Translations under genes and position numbers: made by a program
Shown here: positions 46,084 through 54,818 of the stretch, one piece after another
Layout of the letters: every line of letters begins with the position of its first letter
Numbering within the stretch: position 1 is the first letter of the stretch
NCBI GenBank assembly: GCA_047600605.1
Contig: JASGKK010000001.1
Location: 1,116,001 to 1,180,000, forward strand
Direction of reading: 5' to 3'
Length of the DNA stretch: 64,000 nt
DNA from: CAYMZZ01 sp047600605
Lineage (GTDB): Bacteria; Bacteroidota; Bacteroidia; Chitinophagales; Chitinophagaceae
The notes under the pieces: model-generated
Database searches by the model: none
What the model saw: only the letters and a program-made list of their open reading frames with translations
What the model was told of the DNA's origin: nothing

Positions 46084-49000
46084 TTGAGCATACAAGCATA
46101 TACCTTGCGATACCTGCTTTTTCTAACTGCCTTTTTTCTGCTGACGGATTACTGTGGCATACAGGCCCAGGATGCCCGTCAATATTCTTTTACCCATTAT
46201 GGAGCTTCTGCCGGTCTTACTTCCAATGAAGCCAGAGCTGTATTGCATGACAGGGATGGCTATGTGTGGATCGGCACCAACAATGGCCTGGTGCGGTACG
46301 ACGGAGCCCGTTTCCTTTCTCTTCGCCATGATAAAGACAATCCCCGCTCACTACCTCACAATTTCGTCATTCAGCTGATCACCGATACGAACGGACTCAT
46401 CTGGGTATTGTGCGGAGACAATAATGTATCCATCTTTAATCCGCGCAAGATGGAGTTCACCCCCGTGCCGGTACGTTTCAAAAATCCCTCGTCACGGATG
46501 GCTATAAAAAAACTGGTGAAGGACGAGTATGGCAACATGATGCTGATAGCTGCGCGGGGTGAATTGATTACCTGGAATGCCCAACGCGGAGAGATGGCAC
46601 CAGAATATAATTTTATCCCGCTCCCCAATAATGTTGAACCGGTGGACCTCTGTCAGCAGCCGGGCAGTAACCGCTACTGGATCTCCGGTCAAAAAGGTCT
46701 GTTTATCTATAACCGCGACAAACAAACACTCAGCTCACGTACCAATAATCCCGAAAAGGAAGCATTGCTTCAAATCATTGATTCAACAGCCATCCCGTAT
46801 GGCCTTTTCTTTGATAAGTCAAAAAGACTCTGGTTCAACTACTGGGGGCCTGGCTTTCCTTATGTAAACTGTTATAACCTGAAAAGCCAGCAATTTCTTC
46901 TGCAGAAACTCAATTTCACTCCCTGGATCAAATCATATTATGAGACACATGGCTTCATGCAGCAGCACGATGGAACGATCTGGCTGCGTGGGCTGGGTGT
47001 GATGGCCAAATACCTGGAAGAAGAAAACAGTTTTCAGCTCGTTTATAACGGATATATGAATGAGCAGAGCATTGTCTACGAAGAGGTCACTTCCTTTTGT
47101 GAAGACAATGACAATAATATCTGGCTTACTACTAATAATAATGGCCTTTACCGTTTCAATCCCGCAGAGCAGTATTTCACCAATGTCCGTCATATCAACC
47201 GCCTGTCGGGTTTGAATGGCAAAGGTGGTGTATTGAGTTTTACCAATCTGCCCTCCGGCGATCTGCTGGTCACCACCTGGGGTGATGGCATTTACCGCTA
47301 TGATCAGCAACTCAATCTGAAACCGCTGAATATTGGCGGTATGACTGAAAAAAAGAATGCAACAGTCTGGGGTGCGACACTTAATCACGATAGCAGCATG
47401 CTGTGGATGGGTTGTCAGCCCGGCATTATTGCGTATGACCTTCGCCGCAATACCACCCGCTATTACGATCCGCCGATACTAAAACACAGAACCGTCAGAC
47501 AGATACGCGAAGACCGTAAAGGAAATTTATGGATCGGTACCGAAGGGATTGGTCTCTACCGCTGGGATCCTGTGCGTGGCAGGCAAAAATTTGAGGATGG
47601 CATTGCTCCTGTAAAAGACGGTCCTACTGTTTCTATCGGTCATATCTATATTGATTCAAAAGGCTATATATGGGTGGCCAGTGTGGGGCATGGTGTTTAT
47701 ATCTTCAATCCCGACGATGCCAGCCTGGTCCAACACCTGCCCGCAACTGACTCCAGTGGCAGAACTACAGTAATTGGCCCGGTCATTTCCATAACGGAAT
47801 ACAATGACAGCATCATGGTACTGGCCGGCGGTACCGGCGTACATCTGTATAACCGTGTCACACGTAAACTGCGTACCTTGGGCACACCTGAAACAATTTC
47901 GGGTGTCGTATCGGCCGTGGAAAAAGATGAGGCCAGCGGGTATCTCTGGATATCCACCTCCCAGGGGCTTTACCGCGTAAACATCTACAACCGCATCTTT
48001 GTACATTTTGACCGCGTGGATGGCATTGCCGATGACCGGTTTCTGGTGGCCGCTTCATCGAAGCTGCCGGATGGGCGGCTGGCTTTTGGTGCCGACAACC
48101 AGTTTATAGTCTTTAACCCTGCCGAAGTTCGTATCAACAATGCGACCCCTCCTATCACGATTACCGGGTTTTCGCTTATGGGCAAGCCATTGCTGGTAGA
48201 TTCATTGCTCAACCTTAAACGCATTGATTTATCCTATAAACAAAATTCTATCACCATTGGCTTCTCCGGTCTCAATTTCAACGGGGCTTACCTGACCCGG
48301 TATAAACTCGAAGGAGTGGACGAAGACTGGCGGGTATCCGACAAAGCCAATCAGGCCGTGTATACCTATCTTCCTTCCGGCTCCTACACTTTTATTGCCA
48401 AGAGTGAAGACGCAGATGGTAAAGAAGGACCTTATATCACGCGTATATCTATCCGGATAGCCCCGCCCTTCTGGCAAACCTGGTGGTTTTATGGATTGAT
48501 TGTGCTCTTTGCCACGTCAGTGCTTTACTGGATTGACCGCGAGCGTATACGCAGGCTCAACGAACTGCAGCGTGTACGGTCAGAAATTGCCACTAATCTT
48601 CACGAAGATGTAACCACTACACTCAGCAATATCAACCTGCTGGGAGAAATGGCCAAGATAAAAGCCGACAAGGATATTGACCGGTCAAAAGAATATATAG
48701 ACCAGATCAGTATAAAGAGCCATAATATGATCATTGCCATGGATGATATTCTCTGGAGCATTGATCCTCAAAACGACAGTATGGAAAAGACCATCCTGCG
48801 TATGATGGAATACACTGATTCATTAAAAAACAGGCACGCTGCTACAATCCAGCTCAGCGTAGATAAAAAAGTACAGTCACTGAAACTGGACATGAAGATC
48901 AGGCATGAGTTTTTCCTGATATTTAAGGAAGGATTGAAAATGATCGTGCAGTATGCCGAAGGCCGAAACACGCTGATCAATATTGATCTGTTCAAAAACC

Positions 49001-49170
49001 GGCTTTCGCTAAAGCTGCAGGATTCTACCGCCCGGCTCGATGCCAATCTCCCTGAAATAGAAGCCATCATCCGCAGCATTAATGCCCATGCTGCTGCATT
49101 ACATGCCGAATCGGATATTCAGTACGATCGTAGTGGAATAGCGGTGTTGCTGATGGTGCCGGTAAAATAA
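46084..49170 (+). CDS. two-component propeller sensor with degenerate histidine kinase
   Basis: 1028 residues from TTG 46084; a second TTG at 46105 gives MRYLLFLTAFFLLTDYC and a cleaner signal peptide. Propeller repeats run from about 35 to 690 (GYVWIGTNNGLVRYDG, NIWLTTNNNGLYRFNP, NLWIGTEGIGLYRWDP), then a Y_Y_Y domain, a membrane helix near 795-815, and a HisKA_3-like segment keeping His840 (NLHEDVTTTLSNI). The ATPase domain is degenerate: KEGLKMIV replaces the KEALNN box and DSTARL replaces DNGxG. It probably cannot bind ATP and may signal via a partner. A LytTR regulator and two LytS-type kinases lie nearby. Confidence 0.88.
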   Translation: MSIQAYTLRYLLFLTAFFLLTDYCGIQAQDARQYSFTHYGASAGLTSNEARAVLHDRDGYVWIGTNNGLVRYDGARFLSLRHDKDNPRSLPHNFVIQLITDTNGLIWVLCGDNNVSIFNPRKMEFTPVPVRFKNPSSRMAIKKLVKDEYGNMMLIAARGELITWNAQRGEMAPEYNFIPLPNNVEPVDLCQQPGSNRYWISGQKGLFIYNRDKQTLSSRTNNPEKEALLQIIDSTAIPYGLFFDKSKRLWFNYWGPGFPYVNCYNLKSQQFLLQKLNFTPWIKSYYETHGFMQQHDGTIWLRGLGVMAKYLEEENSFQLVYNGYMNEQSIVYEEVTSFCEDNDNNIWLTTNNNGLYRFNPAEQYFTNVRHINRLSGLNGKGGVLSFTNLPSGDLLVTTWGDGIYRYDQQLNLKPLNIGGMTEKKNATVWGATLNHDSSMLWMGCQPGIIAYDLRRNTTRYYDPPILKHRTVRQIREDRKGNLWIGTEGIGLYRWDPVRGRQKFEDGIAPVKDGPTVSIGHIYIDSKGYIWVASVGHGVYIFNPDDASLVQHLPATDSSGRTTVIGPVISITEYNDSIMVLAGGTGVHLYNRVTRKLRTLGTPETISGVVSAVEKDEASGYLWISTSQGLYRVNIYNRIFVHFDRVDGIADDRFLVAASSKLPDGRLAFGADNQFIVFNPAEVRINNATPPITITGFSLMGKPLLVDSLLNLKRIDLSYKQNSITIGFSGLNFNGAYLTRYKLEGVDEDWRVSDKANQAVYTYLPSGSYTFIAKSEDADGKEGPYITRISIRIAPPFWQTWWFYGLIVLFATSVLYWIDRERIRRLNELQRVRSEIATNLHEDVTTTLSNINLLGEMAKIKADKDIDRSKEYIDQISIKSHNMIIAMDDILWSIDPQNDSMEKTILRMMEYTDSLKNRHAATIQLSVDKKVQSLKLDMKIRHEFFLIFKEGLKMIVQYAEGRNTLINIDLFKNRLSLKLQDSTARLDANLPEIEAIIRSINAHAAALHAESDIQYDRSGIAVLLMVPVK

Positions 49171-49364
49171 AAAGTTTAAAGGTATAAAGGTTTAAAAGAG
49201 GGACGCCGAAACAGGAGTACACCGGTCAAGACGCTTCGCATCCCGACCGGTGTACTATCCTTTCGATTTTCCGTATTCAATTAAGACAGTGCGTTCATTG
49301 ACTTATACCTTCTGCCATTCACCTTTCACCTTCTATTTTCAAACCTTTATACCTTTAAACTTTT
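49170..49364 (+). repeat. 24-base inverted repeat enclosing a 12-base stem hairpin
   Basis: Outer arms 49170-49193 and 49341-49364 match perfectly over 24 bases and use the TTTAAAGGTATAAAGGTTT word. Inside lies a hairpin with a 12-base perfect stem, 49216-49227 with 49245-49256 (AGTACACCGGTC). The outer arm begins in the stop codon of the propeller sensor gene. Confidence 0.9.
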
Positions 49365-49374
49365 AACCTTCCTT

Positions 49375-50160
49375 TTATTTCCCCATCCATTTCTTAAATT
49401 CCGTCACCTTCTCTCTGCTAACGATCGATTCTTTATCGACAGCCGGTTTGAGGTGAAGCAGCAGGCGATTGCCAAAATAGTCGTGTATCTGATCTACACT
49501 GTTTACGGATATATAGAAAGAACGGCTGATGCGGAAATACCTGTTGGGATCCAGCATTTCTTCAAGTTCATCCATGGTGTAATCCACCACAAACTTCTTA
49601 TTGTCGAAGGTTTTAAAGAAGTTGAGACGTCCATCGCTGAAGAAGTAAGCGATCTCATCGGTATCAATTGATACGAGTTTCTGCGCATGACGTACCAGGA
49701 AACGTTTGCGGTATTCCTTGGGTTGCAATTTCTGCTGCAGCTCTTTTACGAGCGAGTCTATATTCACTTCCGGTTTGGCGTCAGCCGATGATTGCTGATA
49801 GATCCCTTTCAGACTGTCGAGCTTTTGTAATGCCGCTGCCAGGTCTTCTTTCTGAATCGGCTTCAGCAGGTAATCTACACTGTTTACCTTGAAGGCCTTC
49901 AATGCATACTCGTCGTACGAAGTGGTGAAGATAACCGGACTCTTGATTGTAACGCGGTTGAATATTTCAAAACTTTGTCCATCACTCAACTCGATATCCA
50001 TGAGTATAAGATCAGGAGCAGGATGCTGCTCAATCCAGTTGACGGTGGCCAGAATGCTGTCTGTAACGCCTACCACCTCGGCATCGGGATCGACGGCTGC
50101 CAGTGTTTTCTGGATCTTTTTTACCGCCAGGTCTTCGTCTTCAACAATTAGAACTTTCAT
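49375..50160 (-). CDS. LytTR-family response regulator
   Basis: 261 residues. A receiver domain (VLIVEDEDLA, phosphoacceptor Asp55 in LILMDIELSDG, switch Thr/Ser in VIFTTSYDEYAL, Lys in YLLKPI) is joined by a linker to a LytTR DNA-binding domain (about 155-261: KRFLVRHAQKLVSIDTDEIA, YFFSDGRLNF, FRISRSFYIS). It binds DNA directly. The two LytS-type kinases upstream (22 bases away) are its partners by operon logic. Confidence 0.93.
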   Translation of the reverse strand: MKVLIVEDEDLAVKKIQKTLAAVDPDAEVVGVTDSILATVNWIEQHPAPDLILMDIELSDGQSFEIFNRVTIKSPVIFTTSYDEYALKAFKVNSVDYLLKPIQKEDLAAALQKLDSLKGIYQQSSADAKPEVNIDSLVKELQQKLQPKEYRKRFLVRHAQKLVSIDTDEIAYFFSDGRLNFFKTFDNKKFVVDYTMDELEEMLDPNRYFRISRSFYISVNSVDQIHDYFGNRLLLHLKPAVDKESIVSREKVTEFKKWMGK

Positions 50161-50182
50161 GTGTGGTTGTATTATGTGGTTA

Positions 50183-51286
50183 TTATTTCGACAATTTAGT
50201 TTCCTGTTTTATTTCCGGTATATGTCCCCACTGTCCGCCATCGATACCATTATTCCAGATCAGCGGCAACACTACGGTAAAACTCCGTGCATCTTCCATA
50301 ACCTGGAAGCCCCGTTGCCGCAGCAGATCGTATTTGGCTTTGATATTATCAAGACCAATCTTATTAGAGGGCCCCTTGATCGTACGGCGTTGCAGGTTAT
50401 TGGTCACCACGAGCCGGTTGCCGGCCATAGTGAATATATCAATAGTAAGCGGTTTATTCTTCGACAGCACATTATGCTTCACTGCATTTTCAACGAGCAA
50501 CTGCAGACTCAGCGAAGGCAACAGGTAATTATCATACCGTTTGTCGATTTCCATCTGCAGCTGAATCGCTTCACCATGACGGGTTTTCAGCAGCCGGAAA
50601 TAGGATTCAATAAAACGCAGCTCATTCTGCAATGTCGACAAACTGCTTTCGTTGTTGCGCAACAGGTACCGGTATACCTTACTCAGTTCATTCAGAAAAG
50701 TTTCGGCCCTCGCTGTATCCTCTGCGATGAGTGAAGAAAGGGTATTGAAACAATTGAACAGAAAATGGGGATTCACCTGACTTTTCAGTACATCAAATTC
50801 CTGCTGAAGCGACATTTGACGCAGCAGCTCTCTTTCCGCCATACTTTCCTTATGTTTTTCCATGATATAAATGGCCTCCCAGAGGGTCAGGAATATCAGG
50901 TTTACCGCAAAGCCGATCAGTACACCGAGTTTCAGGTCCTGCTCTTTCAACTGGTAGCCGAGAATATGGAGCCAGTCATAACCAATAAAGATCAGCAGGA
51001 CTGCAGGCGTCATCACCAGAAATACGACCAGGCTTTTGGCGAGTATCCGACGACCGCTTTCCCTGATTTCAGGGTATTTGCGTTGCGTCCAGTCTTCATA
51101 CAGTACGTGCAGATACCAGGTACCCACACCTATCAGCCAGATCAGCGGGAAAGAGATCAGCCAGATACGGCTGTCGCTAAAAAGCCGCTCACCATACAGC
51201 ACATGATTGATGGCAAAATCAATCAGTGGCATGGATGTCAGGAAAGACAACCATTGTATGCGGGTGGATTTGCGGAAAAATTTCAT
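50183..51286 (-). CDS. LytS-type sensor histidine kinase
   Basis: 367 residues. Four membrane helices (about 12-30, 42-60, 83-105, 122-140) are followed by a PF06580-type core: QVNPHFLFNCFNTLSSLI with the phosphoacceptor His, then N-box LLVENAVKHN and the GLDNIKAKYDLL G-box. All key motifs are present, so it should be active. It overlaps the stop of the preceding kinase gene by 4 bases and precedes the LytTR regulator gene by 22 bases. Confidence 0.92.
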   Translation of the reverse strand: MKFFRKSTRIQWLSFLTSMPLIDFAINHVLYGERLFSDSRIWLISFPLIWLIGVGTWYLHVLYEDWTQRKYPEIRESGRRILAKSLVVFLVMTPAVLLIFIGYDWLHILGYQLKEQDLKLGVLIGFAVNLIFLTLWEAIYIMEKHKESMAERELLRQMSLQQEFDVLKSQVNPHFLFNCFNTLSSLIAEDTARAETFLNELSKVYRYLLRNNESSLSTLQNELRFIESYFRLLKTRHGEAIQLQMEIDKRYDNYLLPSLSLQLLVENAVKHNVLSKNKPLTIDIFTMAGNRLVVTNNLQRRTIKGPSNKIGLDNIKAKYDLLRQRGFQVMEDARSFTVVLPLIWNNGIDGGQWGHIPEIKQETKLSK

Positions 51287-52338
51287 AGCGCTGCCTCCTC
51301 TGTTTGAGTGATCAATGGCAGACGGATCTTACGCTCTTCCTCACCCTCCCGTATCTCCACCGGCAGCTGATTCATGAGCTGATATTTTTTTACCAGATTA
51401 TCTAATCCTGCTTCATAATCCACCAGTTCGGATGCAATTTTCCGCTGTACATTATTACTTACTACCACGGCCTCTCCTTTTACAGACTGAATACGGATCC
51501 TGAGCGGACAATCCCGGCTGGCCACATTCTGAAAAAGAGCATTTTCAATGATCACCTGCAGGCTAAGCGGCGGCAACAATCTATTCATATCCTCTTCGTT
51601 GACCTGTATCTGCAGGTCCATGGCCTCATTATAACGGGCTTTCAACAGGGCATAATAAGAGCGGATAAACTGTAATTCGGTAGCCAGGGCCACGAGCTGC
51701 TCTTCCTCATGGCGCAGCATATACCGGTAGACCTTGCTCATTTCATCCAGGAACTTTTCAGCCTGCTCGGTATCTTCCTGTATCAGGCCCGACAACGAGT
51801 TGAGACTATTAAACAGTACATGCGGATTGATCTGACTTTTTAGTCCCATCAATTGTCCCTGCTTATACGTAATCTTCAACTGTTCTGTTTCCTTCAGGTC
51901 AGCCTTCCATTGTTCAAAACGCCAGATAGCTTCATTCAGAAAGCTGAGGAAAATATTCAGGATACCGGTAAGCACAAAGGCCCAGATAAAATTGTTTTCG
52001 TAGCTGCTGTCTGCCATGCCCAGCAGGTTATAGAGGCTGAAAAGTCCCACCAGTATCAGGGCCGTCATGAGCAGAAACAGGAGTATCTGCAATATCACTC
52101 TTTTCAGAAACTGGGCATCGTCCTTAAACCGGTTACGGAATGCCAGCGCAATGTGCCCATACCCGATAAAACTGAAGATCAATACCACCCCGCTGATCAG
52201 TGATGCTGGCAAAAGTGTACGCCAGTCGGTAAAATAGGCGTTGCCAAAAATGACCCAGTTGAGCAAAATGGTAAAGGGCAGGATAGTGCCCAGCATTATG
52301 GGCAGATCATTGTTGGTGTATCGTGGCAGTTTTATCAT
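51283..52338 (-). CDS. LytS-type sensor histidine kinase with altered N-box
   Basis: 351 residues, paralogue of the next gene, with four membrane helices and a kinase core. INPHVLFNSLNSLSGLI keeps the phosphoacceptor His (V where F is usual). The N-box reads VIIENALFQNVAS, keeping the Asn but losing the usual K-H after it, and the G-box is GLDNLVKKY. It may be a weaker or regulatory kinase, or form heterodimers with the neighbour. First gene of the three-gene set. Confidence 0.88.
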   Translation of the reverse strand: MIKLPRYTNNDLPIMLGTILPFTILLNWVIFGNAYFTDWRTLLPASLISGVVLIFSFIGYGHIALAFRNRFKDDAQFLKRVILQILLFLLMTALILVGLFSLYNLLGMADSSYENNFIWAFVLTGILNIFLSFLNEAIWRFEQWKADLKETEQLKITYKQGQLMGLKSQINPHVLFNSLNSLSGLIQEDTEQAEKFLDEMSKVYRYMLRHEEEQLVALATELQFIRSYYALLKARYNEAMDLQIQVNEEDMNRLLPPLSLQVIIENALFQNVASRDCPLRIRIQSVKGEAVVVSNNVQRKIASELVDYEAGLDNLVKKYQLMNQLPVEIREGEEERKIRLPLITQTEEAAL

Positions 52339-52622
52339 CTGGCTTACAGCAAATTAAGGCCTTTTAACCTTTCTTTTGCGCCATCCCTTACTGATTGTGG
52401 GATTGCCCGCATGAATTGTGCAAACGGCCGTTTGAACTGGAGGGCTCCGATCAGCCTCTTTTCGGGGGCGTAGATTCGGTCATTTTCCGTGTTTCACAAG
52501 CCATTACAGTCAATTCATACTGTTTTTACGGCAGGCCATGCCGGCATGGTTTTGAAAAAGGCAGGAGGACAGGCAATTTCGCCTTTCAGATTTATTTAAA
52601 ACCATTAAACCTTATCAATTCT

Positions 52623-53468
52623 ATGCGTACAAAAAAAATATCCCTGCTACTGGCTCCTGTTGCCATGTTGCTGCTGCTGGTTGTGCTTATCAGTTTCAGC
52701 TCTTTCAAAAGCCGTCAGGCAGCTGCCGATATCTGGGCTTCGCTGGGCATCAGCAAACAGGCCGGGACCGACAATATCCGGAATAGTTTCCTGGATGGAT
52801 ACCTGCACTATTATGGCGCCCGCAATCTCAAAAGTATTGCATTGCAGGACCGCCAGGCTATAGCCCGCGACCTGCTCAGCTATACCCGCGAATTTGTCAG
52901 CGGAGCAACTTTCAAAGCAAAATATACAGAAGCCCGGGAATATGCCAAACCTGTTCCGTTCGAAACGCGCAAACTGCGCACCGTTGAAGAAATCCAAAAG
53001 GAGGAAATAGAAAAAACGGAAAAATCAATCAAAGACACGGAAAAGTCAATGAAAGAACTGGGTGGCGAGGTAGCCAAATCATTGCAGCCCGTACTGGAAA
53101 TGCTGAAGCAAAACCTAAAGGATTATAAGAATCCAAAGAACGAGATGTTTACCATTATTGCCGATAGTGAAAAAAGACAGCAGGAAGATGCGCAACGGCA
53201 CTACGAAGAAGCTACGAAACAATGGAAAAAGGATTATCCCGAAAACATCAATCTTTTTATCGCCGGCAAACTGCGCCTGATGCTCGAGTATACCAACGGC
53301 ATTGATTACGCTGCCGCACTGGTTGAAAAATATGGTAAAAAAAGATTTGTCAATCCTACCTATGAAGCAAAACGTACGGAATGGAAACAGGGATTCCGTG
53401 CAGGAAAGGACGTCACCGAAACAGCCCGGGAGTTTGTAAAAAAGTGGTTGAGTGAAATAGAAAAATAG
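52623..53468 (+). CDS. membrane-anchored hypothetical protein with coiled coil
   Basis: 281 residues from ATG 52623; an in-frame TTG at 52395 gives an unlikely N-terminus. One N-terminal membrane or signal helix (ISLLLAPVAMLLLLVVLISF) is followed by a charged helical region with coiled-coil character (KEEIEKTEKSIKDTEKSMKE). No known family recognised. It has a divergent neighbour, the first LytS-type kinase gene, 285 bases upstream, which might suggest a regulatory relation. Confidence 0.6.
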   Translation: MRTKKISLLLAPVAMLLLLVVLISFSSFKSRQAAADIWASLGISKQAGTDNIRNSFLDGYLHYYGARNLKSIALQDRQAIARDLLSYTREFVSGATFKAKYTEAREYAKPVPFETRKLRTVEEIQKEEIEKTEKSIKDTEKSMKELGGEVAKSLQPVLEMLKQNLKDYKNPKNEMFTIIADSEKRQQEDAQRHYEEATKQWKKDYPENINLFIAGKLRLMLEYTNGIDYAAALVEKYGKKRFVNPTYEAKRTEWKQGFRAGKDVTETAREFVKKWLSEIEK

Positions 53469-53484
53469 TTTAAAGAGTTTAAGA

Positions 53485-53578
53485 AGTATAAAGGGTTTAA
53501 AGGAGCAATGTGTTAATATGCTGATGTGCTAATGATAGCCTCTTTCGCACGCTTTAAACGCTTTAAACCCTTTATACT
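53485..53578 (+). repeat. 18-base inverted repeat of TATAAAGGGTTTAAAG type
   Basis: Arms 53485-53502 and 53561-53578 are perfect reverse complements over 18 bases. Between them is the word TGCTGATGTGCTAATGAT, related to the word after plsX. The arms share TATAAAGGGTTTAAAG with the element at 45076. It starts 17 bases after the previous stop codon. Confidence 0.9.
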
Positions 53579-53595
53579 CTTTATACCTTTCTCCC

Positions 53596-53603
53596 TACCT
53601 TTG
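53596..53603 (+). promoter_or_regulatory. -7 box TACCTTTG next to the TauE/SafE start codon
   Basis: Exact TAnnTTTG match ending four bases before ATG 53608. Transcription would begin at or very near the start codon, giving a leaderless mRNA. No -33 element was clear. Confidence 0.6.
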
Positions 53604-53607
53604 CCGC

Positions 53608-54435
53608 ATGGACAGTATTGCGGTCTTGTTAACGATTGGTTTTGTTATTGGTACGCTGGGTACGCTTATAGGTGCCGGCGGTGGATTTGTACTGGTGCCA
53701 CTGCTTATTCTTACTCATCCTGATTTTTCGGCAGAAACAATTACAGCTATCTCCATTGCAGTAGTAGCAGGTAATGCTATTTCCGGTACTGTTGCTTATG
53801 CACGCATTGGCCGTATTGATTACAAGGCGGGCTTGATTTTTGCACTGTTTACCATACCCGGTAGTATTATCGGAGTTTACAGTACCCGTTTTATCCCTAT
53901 TCATCTTTTCCATGTCATTTTCGGCTGCCTGCTGGTGGTACTGGCTACCTATCTTATCTTTAAAAAACAGGTACATAATCAGCCGGTATCCTACAATCCC
54001 GCACTCAGACGATGGAAGCAACATAGTATCGAAGACAAACAGGGCACACGCTTCAATTATACCTATAATCAGACACTGGGTATCATCATCAGTGTGCTGG
54101 TAGGCTACCTGTCTCCGCTGCTGGGCATTGGCGGAGGCATCATTCATGTACCGGCCATGGTCAACTGGCTTCATTTCCCCGTATATGTTGCTACAGCCAC
54201 CTCACACTTCATACTGGCCATTATGGCATCTGTAAGTGTACTGGTACATATATTCAATGGCAGCTACAACGATCCATATGTGATCCGGATGGTCATCACG
54301 CTGACTATCGGCGTACTGGCCGGCGCACAATTAGGCGCATACCTGTCGCATAAAATACATGGTCAGATCATCATCCGCGTACTCGCTGTCTGTATCGGAC
54401 TCGTGGGATTGCGGATACTGATTGGTACACTTTGA
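53608..54435 (+). CDS. TauE/SafE family sulfite/sulfonate-type exporter
   Basis: 275 residues with about eight membrane helices in two similar halves. The signature glycine-rich motifs are GTLIGAGGGFVLVPLL near the N-terminus and LLGIGGGIIHVPAMV in the second half. Family members move organic sulfur anions or related small anions. The substrate is not readable here. The upstream promoter box lies against the start codon. Confidence 0.9.
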   Translation: MDSIAVLLTIGFVIGTLGTLIGAGGGFVLVPLLILTHPDFSAETITAISIAVVAGNAISGTVAYARIGRIDYKAGLIFALFTIPGSIIGVYSTRFIPIHLFHVIFGCLLVVLATYLIFKKQVHNQPVSYNPALRRWKQHSIEDKQGTRFNYTYNQTLGIIISVLVGYLSPLLGIGGGIIHVPAMVNWLHFPVYVATATSHFILAIMASVSVLVHIFNGSYNDPYVIRMVITLTIGVLAGAQLGAYLSHKIHGQIIIRVLAVCIGLVGLRILIGTL

Positions 54436-54439
54436 TTGC

Positions 54440-54733
54440 TTATCCTTTCTTAAACGAGAGTCTCGCTTCTTTCATGGCCGCATGCAGATGCGGTAAGGAA
54501 CCAGGCCCCATACCATGCAGCGATAATATTTCTTTTTCTGAAAAGGAGGCCAGTTGCTGAACAGTTTGTATCCCCGCATTTGCCAGCGCCCTTCTTGCCG
54601 GCGCAGCTAACTTTGCCAGCCAGCCAGATTGCGGACGTTTATCTGTTTCGCATTGCGGACATACCGGACAGTCACTGGTTTTGTAGTATACATGTCCGTT
54701 GGGACAAGTGCGGTGTTGGCGGGTAGTAGGCAT
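54440..54733 (-). CDS. small zinc-ribbon plus RNA polymerase alpha-CTD-like protein
   Basis: 97 residues. The N-terminal part has CPNGHVYYKTSDCPVCPQC, a Cys-rich zinc-ribbon-like region. The C-terminal part (RALANAGIQTVQQLASFSEKE, LSLHGMGPGSLPHL) has the helix-hairpin-helix pattern of the alpha subunit C-terminal domain. It may bind DNA or RNA polymerase. It is not the alpha subunit itself. Convergent with the TauE/SafE gene, 4 bases apart. Confidence 0.75.
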   Translation of the reverse strand: MPTTRQHRTCPNGHVYYKTSDCPVCPQCETDKRPQSGWLAKLAAPARRALANAGIQTVQQLASFSEKEILSLHGMGPGSLPHLHAAMKEARLSFKKG

Positions 54734-54818
54734 AGCAATTATTTAAACGCTTATAAATGTACTTTATTTGGTCAAAATACATTCCTGCCAGTACCAGCAG
54801 ACTTAAAGGTTGTTAAGC

